Positions 1 through 4,587 of a stretch of 9,006 nucleotides of DNA are shown here, piece by piece. The position numbers and the translations under genes are program-made. A model generated the notes under the pieces. That model did not search any database. It saw only the letters and a program-made list of their open reading frames with translations, and was not told the origin of the DNA. Numbering within the stretch: the first letter of the stretch is position 1; every line of letters starts with the position of its first letter. The stretch is from Pyrodictium sp. GTDB lineage: Archaea; Thermoproteota; Thermoprotei_A; Sulfolobales; Pyrodictiaceae. Location: assembly GCA_015662475.1 (NCBI GenBank), contig DQUB01000126.1, positions 1-9,006 of the forward strand, given 5' to 3'.

Positions 1-7
1 AATAGAG

Positions 8-109
8 TGGAGCCGCCGGCGGGATTCGAACCCGCGACCACCGGCTCTCTCGACTTAAAGGGCCAGGAGCTTACGAGGCCGGCGCTCTACCAGGCTGAGC
101 TACGGCGGC
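8..109 (-). tRNA. tRNA-Thr (anticodon CGT), intron-containing
   Basis: Read on the minus strand this folds into a complete cloverleaf. The 7-bp acceptor stem is GCCGCCG/CGGCGGC, the D-arm is GCTC/GAGC, the anticodon stem is CCGGC/GCCGG, and the T-arm is GCGGG-TTCGAAT-CCCGC. The mature anticodon loop is CTCGTAA, giving anticodon CGT, which reads ACG (Thr). The discriminator base is T (position 11) and the CCA end is encoded at 8-10. Removing the 25-nt intron leaves 74 nt before CCA, a normal class I length. The gene lies 79 bp downstream of the alkyltransferase gene on the same strand and appears to have its own TATA-like box. Confidence 0.97.
47..71 (-). other. tRNA intron (25 nt) at canonical position 37/38 with bulge-helix-bulge
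   Basis: The exon-intron junctions form a textbook archaeal bulge-helix-bulge. Loop bases CTCG (tRNA 32-35) pair with CGAG near the intron 3' end. A 3-nt bulge TAA holds the 5' cut (after A37), and a 3-nt bulge AGA holds the 3' cut (before A38). This is the substrate form of the archaeal tRNA splicing endonuclease. The symmetric geometry and canonical position leave little doubt about the junctions. Confidence 0.93.
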
Positions 110-136
110 ACCCAGCTAGATTAATCTTCAAAGAAG

Positions 137-148
137 GGTTTTAAACTA
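137..148 (-). promoter_or_regulatory. TATA-like box for tRNA-Thr
   Basis: On the minus strand an A/T-rich AGTTTAAAACC element is centred about 34 bp upstream of the mature tRNA 5' end. That places a TBP-directed start (about 26 bp downstream) a few bases before the tRNA, as expected for an archaeal tRNA promoter. This is inference from spacing and composition only. Confidence 0.4.
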
Positions 149-187
149 TAACTAGGTTCGCTTGTTATACGAGTTTTTAATTGAACT

Positions 188-565
188 TTAACAATCATCT
201 ACTATTATGGTATCTCGGCCTCTATTGTCAAAGACCAATTTTATTAGCTGTTCCGCTGATTTTATTCTCCTAAGCTTTCTCGAGGTTGTAAAAGCACCCT
301 CTAACTGCAATAACTTTCTTTTAAACTCTACACTAGCAGGCGTGTAACCTCCCAAATCTTTCACACCGACAATCCTATGACATGGTATTATTATTGGTTT
401 ATTGTTTCTTTTCAACGCTAATGCAACTCGTCTTGGATGGACACCCAGCAACTCTGCTATCGCCTTATAGGTTGCAGTGTAACCTATGGGTACTAGTTGA
501 ACCATTGTGTATACAAGCTCATCAATAAGTTTTTCTTGTTTGTAGGGTCTGCCCAGCTCACCCAT
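188..565 (-). CDS. ogt: O6-alkylguanine-DNA alkyltransferase, catalytic (C-terminal) domain only
   Basis: The 125-aa product matches the DNA-binding/active-site domain of the Ogt/MGMT family, which repairs O6-alkylguanine by suicidal transfer of the alkyl group to a cysteine. The active-site motif PCHR is at residues 61-64, with acceptor Cys62. The other expected residues are present: Tyr33 in the TATYKAIA recognition helix region, the arginine-finger position around Arg45-Arg46, Asn54/55, and Glu89 in LLQLEG. Because the cysteine is kept, this is not an alkyltransferase-like protein with Trp at that place. The N-terminal RNase-H-like domain of full-length enzymes is missing. An in-frame TGA lies just upstream of the ATG and a strong SD precedes it, so this is the natural length and not a mis-called start. 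The last ~33 residues (polar, ending DDC) are an uncertain tail. It lies 53 bp downstream of taw1, probably in one operon. Confidence 0.9.
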   Translation of the reverse strand: MGELGRPYKQEKLIDELVYTMVQLVPIGYTATYKAIAELLGVHPRRVALALKRNNKPIIIPCHRIVGVKDLGGYTPASVEFKRKLLQLEGAFTTSRKLRRIKSAEQLIKLVFDNRGRDTIIVDDC

Positions 566-572
566 ACGTCAT

Positions 573-578
573 CCTCCT
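573..578 (-). promoter_or_regulatory. Shine-Dalgarno of the alkyltransferase gene
   Basis: AGGAGG on the minus strand ends 7 nt before the ATG at 565. With the in-frame TGA between them it fixes the start and confirms the short, single-domain product. Confidence 0.8.
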
Positions 579-618
579 GTCGGGCCAGCGGGGAGGTATC
601 TTCATCCCCACCAAGTTT

Positions 619-1629
619 CTAGCTCTCCTTAGCTAGCTTATATTCAGCTTCCTCGCTCTCCCATTCTTCCCTCCATTTCTTCCAGGCTCCAGGACAGCCT
701 TCACCTACACGTATCGGTTTATCGAGTTTTGACAATAGTACTACTCTACTTGCAATTTGTTGGGATAGTATGTTGTATCCTATAAGCTCGCCTAATTTCT
801 TTGCAAAGTCTAGTACTTCTTCATGTTTTGGCATGTCTGAAGGCTTTAACCTATTCCTCGAGTATCCCAAATACATATAGGCTTTGACCTCTATGTAGGT
901 CGGCTGCGCAATCTCCATTAGCTTGGCAAAACCTTTAAGAGCCTCCTCATGCATGTTGAAGCTTTTAACAAGCGTTATCCTAACCACTGTTGGGCATGAA
1001 AAACTTGGGAGAAGTTCCAATGTTTCAAGTGTTAACTCCCAAGCTCTTGGAACTAACGGTTTGTTAAAATACTCGTAGCTCTTCTTGTCCCAAGCTTCTA
1101 TACTAACATAAAGCTGGGTAGGCTCTTCATCAAGGTTTGCCAAGACATCTGGGCGAACACCGCGAGTTACTAAAAATGTTGTCATTCCCATTTTGTGGTA
1201 AATTTCTATCAGTTCGCTTAATCTAGGGTATAATACTGGTTCTCCAGTTAAACTTATTGCAACGTGTTTTGGATTTAGAGCCTCTTCATACATGCGCGGA
1301 TCAACTTTAGGATGGCCTTTGTAACCACTAAGTATTTCACGCTGTGCTTCAATACTGCCCTTTGCGATATATTCTGGATCGTCAACCCATAGAAGTTTTG
1401 TTTCATCCCATGAAATACCAATATCTTGAGGTCGAGCTCTCCAACAATGAAGACAAGCATTCCAGCACCAGAGAGCCGATGGGCTCATCTGAACACATCT
1501 ATGACTTGCAATCCCATAGAACTTGCACTTGTAGCAGAACCTCTTTTGCGTTAAAGCCATGTGCGTCCAATGACACTTTTTCACAACAGTATGCCTGCCT
1601 ACTAACACGTATCCCTGCTTTTTCAACAA
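619..1629 (-). CDS. taw1: tRNA 4-demethylwyosine synthase (TYW1/Taw1), radical SAM; true start probably further upstream
   Basis: Taw1 condenses N1-methylguanosine-37 of tRNA-Phe with pyruvate-derived carbons to make the tricyclic base of wyosine derivatives. With the TTG at 1629 as residue 1, the radical-SAM cluster motif CxxxCxxC is Cys55, Cys59 and Cys62. Three further cysteines (19, 32, 45) are spaced 13 and 13 apart, and Cys45 lies 10 before Cys55. This is the spacing known for the second Fe-S cluster of archaeal Taw1. The segments FYGIASHRC and HVAISLTGEPVLYP are characteristic of the family. The only usable standard start in the frame is this TTG (336 aa). However, the frame stays open back to 1725 and reads like protein, including a stretch (SLYTLLKKQGY) that appears to match the first helix of archaeal homologues. 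The annotated N-terminus is therefore probably too short. The 3' end is followed by the alkyltransferase gene on the same strand. Confidence 0.93.
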   Translation of the reverse strand: MLKKQGYVLVGRHTVVKKCHWTHMALTQKRFCYKCKFYGIASHRCVQMSPSALWCWNACLHCWRARPQDIGISWDETKLLWVDDPEYIAKGSIEAQREILSGYKGHPKVDPRMYEEALNPKHVAISLTGEPVLYPRLSELIEIYHKMGMTTFLVTRGVRPDVLANLDEEPTQLYVSIEAWDKKSYEYFNKPLVPRAWELTLETLELLPSFSCPTVVRITLVKSFNMHEEALKGFAKLMEIAQPTYIEVKAYMYLGYSRNRLKPSDMPKHEEVLDFAKKLGELIGYNILSQQIASRVVLLSKLDKPIRVGEGCPGAWKKWREEWESEEAEYKLAKES

Positions 1630-1749
1630 CGTATATAGTGAACGGTAAGGCTCTGGAAAATCGTCTATTCTAAGCTTCCAAAACTTACCTCTTACAGTTC
1701 TCAGGGCAAATTGGCTGATTTCACATCACCCCACAAAATTGTAAGAAAG

Positions 1750-1765
1750 ACTCTAAGATTAGAGT
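1750..1765. repeat. 16-bp palindrome ACTCTAA-GA-TTAGAGT, possible operator
   Basis: Two perfect 7-bp arms are separated by GA, in the middle of the divergent promoter region. The site lies downstream of the shared TATA-like element for the taw1 direction, near its predicted transcription start, and upstream of the TATA for the SWIM direction. Its size and symmetry suit a dimeric regulator. No regulator is identified. Confidence 0.45.
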
Positions 1766-1815
1766 TGCGATGTTAAAAGTAGGTCTTATGAGGGGCAATC
1801 ACCTACATCAGAATA

Positions 1816-1820
1816 GGGGG
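1816..1820 (+). promoter_or_regulatory. G-run Shine-Dalgarno of the SWIM gene
   Basis: GGGGG lies 7 nt before the ATG at 1828 and supports that start. The same type of G-run precedes several other genes in the window. Confidence 0.6.
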
Positions 1821-1827
1821 TATTACA

Positions 1828-2337
1828 ATGCCAATACAACAATTAGTAGCTACTAATAAAAGCTTGCAGAAGCTACTTTCATACCTTGTAGACAGACTAG
1901 GCGTTAGAGAAGCTGATATTATCAGAGCATTGAAATTGGCTAAGAAAGCACAAATAGTACACGCCACAGAAAATGAGATAGTAGTACTTGTGCCCTCCCA
2001 GCGACTACATATCATGCCTAGAGAAAAGATCGTGTCTACGGTAGACCTCTATAACTTGCTTCAGGGACATTACGCGATCAGGAGCGTGAAAGTCGGTAAA
2101 CTGCCCACTAGTCAACAGTGGTACCGGGTTGTTATACAACGCGGAAAAATAGAGTGCCCATGCCCGGATACAATATATAATCGCAACCCGCTTTGTGTGC
2201 ACAAACTTGCAGCTATCATATCAGCATACTTGCACAAACATTATGAAATACTTCACTGGCTGGAAGATCATATGAAGTCGCATAGGAAGTCTATTTGCGG
2301 GAAGACTTTGACTGCGAAGACCCACCTTCATAACTGA
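1828..2337 (+). CDS. SWIM zinc-finger domain protein
   Basis: The 169-aa soluble protein carries a C-terminal SWIM-type zinc finger: Cys110-x-Cys112-x10-Cys123-x-His125, followed by the hydrophobic helix KLAAIISAYL typical of this fold. SWIM fingers bind zinc and are used for DNA or protein contacts. In archaea and eukaryotes they include Sws1-like partners of RecA/Rad51 paralogues, but no paralogue gene is nearby, so that role is only a possibility. Residues 1-90 are mixed helix and strand with no motif I recognise. The tail after residue 150 is basic and His/Lys-rich. The ATG has a clear G-run SD. The gene is divergent from taw1 and its last 47 bp overlap the 3' end of the convergent membrane-protein gene. 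Confidence 0.85.
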   Translation: MPIQQLVATNKSLQKLLSYLVDRLGVREADIIRALKLAKKAQIVHATENEIVVLVPSQRLHIMPREKIVSTVDLYNLLQGHYAIRSVKVGKLPTSQQWYRVVIQRGKIECPCPDTIYNRNPLCVHKLAAIISAYLHKHYEILHWLEDHMKSHRKSICGKTLTAKTHLHN

Positions 2338-3013
2338 ATCTAGTTATTATATCGTAAAGACGTCGTGGTTTACTAGTGTACAAGCGAAGTCTCAATCCCT
2401 TACCTTCAATCTCAACAAACCCTCTCCTCTCATCAAGCTTTACATTATAGCCTTTGAGTGGGAACTTTAGTGCAAGCCCCATAATGCCTGGAACCACTAT
2501 GCCCTTGTCCGTAACTACGTAGCGGTTTGGCATTATTGGTAGCTGTTGTTTGGGCATTAAGACCTTCCTCAACACCAAGTTTATAATACCTATTATCTCT
2601 AATACTGCAACCCAATACAAGAATTCTGCAAAGTATATGTTGTTGCTAATTGTTGTACGGACAACTTCGACAAAACTGGTGTGGAAGTAGCCAGCTATCC
2701 AAAATACTATAATTGCTATAATAAGTGTCGCGAATGTTAGAGTTAGCACTCTTCCTTGTACACGCATTTCTTCGATAAGCTTTTCATCTCTTATGACGAC
2801 TTCACGTATGTTTTTCTCCTCATAGAGGACCTTGCCAGCGAGCACCTCATCTGGTTTAGCGCTCCGCTTCCTAGCCAACAGTAGAGATGCCCAGCTAATC
2901 GCGATGAAGTAGAGGATGAAGAGTATCCAACGATATGGACCTCCAAAGACCATTATGGCTGCAATTAGAAATGTTGATAGTTGTTGTATTACGAGCATCT
3001 TTTTGCCATCCAT
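2291..3013 (-). CDS. Four-helix membrane protein with cytosolic C-terminal domain, probable DUF2208 family
   Basis: The 240-aa protein has four hydrophobic segments at about residues 8-24, 27-46, 90-110 and 130-149. A charged stretch between helices 2 and 3 (about 47-88) and a soluble C-terminal region (about 150-240) probably lie on the same, cytosolic side. The C-terminal part is rich in short strands (RYVVTDKGIVV, GFVEIEGKGLRLRLY), resembling a small membrane-associated PH-like domain. The architecture resembles the archaeal DUF2208 membrane proteins, whose function is not known; the family name is from memory and not certain. The ATG at 3013 has GGGGG 9 nt upstream, and an in-frame TAA lies further upstream. 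Its 3' end overlaps the convergent SWIM gene by 47 bp, and it is divergent from the small gene starting at 3096. Confidence 0.75.
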   Translation of the reverse strand: MDGKKMLVIQQLSTFLIAAIMVFGGPYRWILFILYFIAISWASLLLARKRSAKPDEVLAGKVLYEEKNIREVVIRDEKLIEEMRVQGRVLTLTFATLIIAIIVFWIAGYFHTSFVEVVRTTISNNIYFAEFLYWVAVLEIIGIINLVLRKVLMPKQQLPIMPNRYVVTDKGIVVPGIMGLALKFPLKGYNVKLDERRGFVEIEGKGLRLRLYTSKPRRLYDIITRFSYEGGSSQSKSSRK

Positions 3014-3095
3014 TAATCCAAGCCCCCATTAGCCACCTCACAAAATTCCTAATTAAGCGTCTCTCACACTTTATGATTTCTGGAGTAGGAGATTT
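3014..3095. promoter_or_regulatory. Divergent promoter region
   Basis: This 82-bp gap separates two divergent genes. The A/T element CTAATTAAG around 3048-3056 is near-symmetric and could be a TATA box on both strands. It predicts starts near 3078 (plus) and 3026 (minus). A second plus-strand candidate, CTTTATGAT at about 3069-3077, would give a nearly leaderless message. The plus-strand gene has GGAG at 3088-3091 close to its ATG. Confidence 0.4.
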
Positions 3096-3419
3096 ATGAC
3101 GTATAGTGAAAACATTGATGATAGTGGTACGTACATAGTGGTTGTAAAGCGGGAACTCAACAGGATTAGACATAGACTTGAGAGAGCACTTGTTAGAGGT
3201 GATAAAAATACGCTTGATTACATAGCGAAAGACATCATATTACTCGAAATAGAGGCTTTGAATAAGGGTGTTCTAGACGATGTTAAAAACGAACTGCTAG
3301 AGCTTAAACGTATATATGTTAGAGCCTATATAGTCTCACGAATAACCAGCTTTAACGTTGAACGAGTATCGTGGGGGTTGAAGACTGTTGGCAAAAGAAG
3401 GACTACACATAGAACCTAG
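3096..3419 (+). CDS. Hypothetical small helical protein
   Basis: I do not recognise this 107-aa protein. It is charged and mainly helical. Residues about 18-36 (KRELNRIRHRLERALVRGD) and 41-75 (YIAKDIILLEIEALNKG, then DVKNELLELKRIYVRAY) have the heptad-like hydrophobic spacing of paired helices. There are no cysteines, signal peptide or membrane segment. The ATG is preceded by GGAG at a short distance. The following gene starts inside its last 32 bp, so the two are almost certainly co-translated, and the products may act together. The gene is supported by its codon-length open frame, RBS and operon structure, not by homology. Confidence 0.7.
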   Translation: MTYSENIDDSGTYIVVVKRELNRIRHRLERALVRGDKNTLDYIAKDIILLEIEALNKGVLDDVKNELLELKRIYVRAYIVSRITSFNVERVSWGLKTVGKRRTTHRT

Positions 3420-3825
3420 AGAGATAGCAGCATTTATAAGACGTACTGCACAAGCTTTTAAAGCGAATCCACTCTTAAATCTTTCAGAGCTAGCATATGC
3501 AGGAATGGTAATAGCGTCTATAGGTTTCATAAAGAATATCGATGCGCTCAAACTTTTAGGGGACCTAATCTCTGATGCACCTGATAAACTACGTTCACTG
3601 ATAACGTTACACTATAGTGTGCTTGGAACTCTCGGTGATATACAAGCAATGATTGAAACCGTGACCAAAGAGGCCATAGAGAGGGTTGCAACACTACTTG
3701 AAGAATTGGCTGATATCTTTGATACAGGTAAACTTGATGAAAATAGAATAATGCAAATATTGGGCAAATTTTACGACCTATTAGTTGTTAAGCTGCCCTC
3801 AATATCAATTAACGTTGAACAATAA
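3388..3825 (+). CDS. Hypothetical helical protein, partner of the preceding gene
   Basis: The 145-aa product is not recognised. It is predicted to be almost entirely helical, with moderately hydrophobic helices (for example residues about 29-48, NPLLNLSELAYAGMVIASIG) too polar overall for a clear membrane protein. Acidic amphipathic stretches follow (about 80-120). The start is a TTG at 3388 with a GGGGG run (3373-3377) 10 nt upstream, inside the end of the preceding gene, which implies translational coupling. After its stop comes the GC-rich structured interval. Function cannot be inferred from sequence alone. Confidence 0.72.
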   Translation: MAKEGLHIEPREIAAFIRRTAQAFKANPLLNLSELAYAGMVIASIGFIKNIDALKLLGDLISDAPDKLRSLITLHYSVLGTLGDIQAMIETVTKEAIERVATLLEELADIFDTGKLDENRIMQILGKFYDLLVVKLPSISINVEQ

Positions 3826-3830
3826 CTTTA

Positions 3831-3898
3831 CATTTGCTCCGATGATGTAGATCGGGATCTGAGCCCCGATGATATGGAACCCGCTTCCGAACAAAATG
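3831..3898 (+). ncRNA. Possible C/D-box guide sRNA (degenerate boxes)
   Basis: The order of elements matches an archaeal C/D sRNA. A C-like ATGATGT (3842-3848) is followed by a 10-nt spacer, D'-box CTGA (3859-3862), a 5-nt linker, C'-like ATGATAT (3869-3875), an 11-nt spacer and D-like CCGA (3887-3890). The flanks CATTTG (3831-3836) and CAAAATG (3892-3898) can pair as a terminal stem with one bulged A. CCGATGAT is directly repeated at 3839 and 3866, as C and C' boxes would be. Against it, three of the four boxes deviate from consensus, the 5' stem lies 5 nt from box C, and competing small hairpins exist. The segment is 54% G+C by count at 3841-3890, higher than the flanking genes. Confidence 0.35.
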
Positions 3899-3946
3899 TA
3901 TGACGAAGGCGTCCTATTTTGAGGGGTTATGAAGAGCGATGCTGAG

Positions 3947-3964
3947 CGCTGAGGAGCCTCAGCG
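3947..3964. repeat. Inverted repeat CGCTGAGG-AG-CCTCAGCG
   Basis: The two 8-bp arms are perfect. As RNA they would form a 7-bp stem with a GAGC tetraloop; as DNA they make an 18-bp near-palindrome. The right-hand half also takes part in an alternative pairing with 3971-3976. Confidence 0.75.
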
Positions 3965-3983
3965 GAGTCGGGCTCCAGTCAAC

Positions 3984-4006
3984 GGCCCGTGAAAGTTTTA
4001 CGGGCC
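3984..4006 (+). repeat. Stable hairpin GGCCCGT...ACGGGCC
   Basis: The seven outer pairs are perfect (3984-3990 with 4000-4006). One G-T and two A-T pairs extend the stem to 10 bp with a 3-nt loop. No T-run follows, so it is not a classic terminator. It lies 44 bp before the preferred start of the cysteine-rich gene. Confidence 0.7.
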
Positions 4007-4050
4007 TATGCTTGGCCTGCGTAGAAACATCATCGGCTAAGGTGTCTATA

Positions 4051-4497
4051 ATGCCACGTTGTGGTCGACTCTTGGATACAAATTGCTGCTCACCGTGTTT
4101 TAAACATTCTACTCGCTTGGTAATATATAGTAGGTGCTTGGAAGAACTTCACCCACAACCGCTTCAAAAACTTCTTGCAGACACACCAGGCTTGGCAGCG
4201 TGTCCTGAAGCCGAACATATTAATATGCTAGGCTTCAAACTAGCTGGCATACTTGCAAGATGTAACATTAAAGAAGTGATAGTAGCAACTGTTGATGGTT
4301 CAATGCATTGTATACAACTCCACTTCATGGTTGAAGAACTTGAAAAAATTTTTAGAGGCAGATTTGAGAGGCGACATCTTATACTAGTTCGTGGAGATTT
4401 TAGAGAAGTTTCGAAAGAGTCTATAAAAATTGCAAGATTCTTATCAAAAGTAGAGAAACTTAGAAGAGGCTCGGCTACCCCAGGGTGTACATCATAG
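4051..4497 (+). CDS. Cysteine-rich hypothetical protein, possible metal or Fe-S binder
   Basis: The 148-aa protein (from the ATG at 4051) has nine cysteines: 4, 12, 13, 16, 29, 51, 71, 87 and 146. An N-terminal cluster includes CCxxC (12-16). The central part has an alternating strand/helix pattern (KEVIVATVDGSMHCIQLHF, then RRHLILVRGDF), and a conserved-looking DGSxHCxQLH stretch holds Cys87 and two histidines. These suit a metal or Fe-S site, but I cannot name a family with certainty. The frame is open from a TTG at 4012, but AAGGTG at 4039-4044 is placed 6 nt before the ATG at 4051, which makes that ATG the better start. It lies 90 bp upstream of gcvPA on the same strand. A link to glycine metabolism is possible but not shown. 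Confidence 0.72.
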   Translation: MPRCGRLLDTNCCSPCFKHSTRLVIYSRCLEELHPQPLQKLLADTPGLAACPEAEHINMLGFKLAGILARCNIKEVIVATVDGSMHCIQLHFMVEELEKIFRGRFERRHLILVRGDFREVSKESIKIARFLSKVEKLRRGSATPGCTS

Positions 4498-4540
4498 GCT
4501 AACATCGGAAGGCATGACTTTCCTCATAGCCTCCGCTAAT

Positions 4541-4577
4541 TCTTTATGAATGTCACCTTATAATGGGTTATCGGGGT
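4541..4577 (+). promoter_or_regulatory. Promoter and SD for gcvPA
   Basis: Two TATA-like elements precede gcvPA. CTTTATGA (about 4540-4547) would start transcription near 4571, just before GGGG at 4573-4576, which is a G-run SD 11 nt from the TTG start. CTTATAATG (about 4557-4565) would give a leaderless message starting near 4588. The first fits the SD better. The assignment rests on spacing only. Confidence 0.4.
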
Positions 4578-4587
4578 TTCGAAAGCA

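Larger units (their letters stand above)
1630..1827. promoter_or_regulatory. Divergent region between taw1 and the SWIM gene
   Basis: The left part (1630-1725) is an open in-frame upstream extension of taw1 that is probably translated. A G-rich SD-like run, GGGGTGAT on the minus strand at 1725-1732, sits just ahead of it. The A/T-rich element TTAAAAG at 1773-1779 could serve as TATA box for either strand. On the minus strand it predicts a start near 1749, shortly before that SD-like run. On the plus strand it predicts a start near 1802, before the SD and ATG of the SWIM gene. The interval also contains a perfect inverted repeat at 1750-1765. Spacing supports these assignments; nothing else does. 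Confidence 0.5.
3931..4006 (+). ncRNA. GC-rich structured island, candidate non-coding RNA or leader
   Basis: By count, 49 of 80 bases at 3931-4010 are G or C, in a window whose genes are visibly A/T-richer. In hyperthermophiles such islands usually mark structured RNA. It holds a perfect 8+2+8 inverted repeat (3947-3964), an alternative 6-bp pairing GGAGCC/GGCTCC (3953-3958 with 3971-3976) that excludes the first, and a separate long hairpin (3984-4006). It ends about 45 bp before the ATG of the cysteine-rich gene, so it could be an independent RNA or the structured leader of that gene. No known RNA family is recognised. Strand is assumed from the flanking genes. Confidence 0.4.

Noticed and set aside
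590..609. Inverted repeat GGGGA/TCCCC between taw1 and ogt as a terminator
   Set aside because: Only 5 bp with a 10-nt loop and no T-run; too weak to call.
1344..1673. Plus-strand open frame of 109 aa opposite taw1
   Set aside because: It lies antisense to the conserved cysteine core of taw1, has no domain-like sequence or SD, and is explained as a shadow frame.
2895..3173. Minus-strand frame of 92 aa across the divergent promoter
   Set aside because: It overlaps two supported genes and the promoter region, its translation is not protein-like, and the 3096 gene has a better RBS.
3900..3952. Second C/D-box sRNA (ATGACGA, TTGA, ATGAAGA, CTGA)
   Set aside because: Boxes are degenerate, no terminal stem is seen, and GACG/CGTC at 3902-3913 forms a competing hairpin through the supposed box C.
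3984..4006. Intrinsic terminator
   Set aside because: The hairpin is strong but no T-tract follows it on either strand, and archaeal termination relies on T-runs.
4164..4505. Minus-strand frame of 113 aa opposite the cysteine-rich gene
   Set aside because: Serine-rich, low-complexity translation typical of an antisense shadow; the plus-strand frame has a well-placed SD.
3931..4587. Glycine riboswitch before gcvPA
   Set aside because: The conserved core segments of the glycine aptamer are not found, and the structured part lies upstream of another gene, not next to gcvPA.
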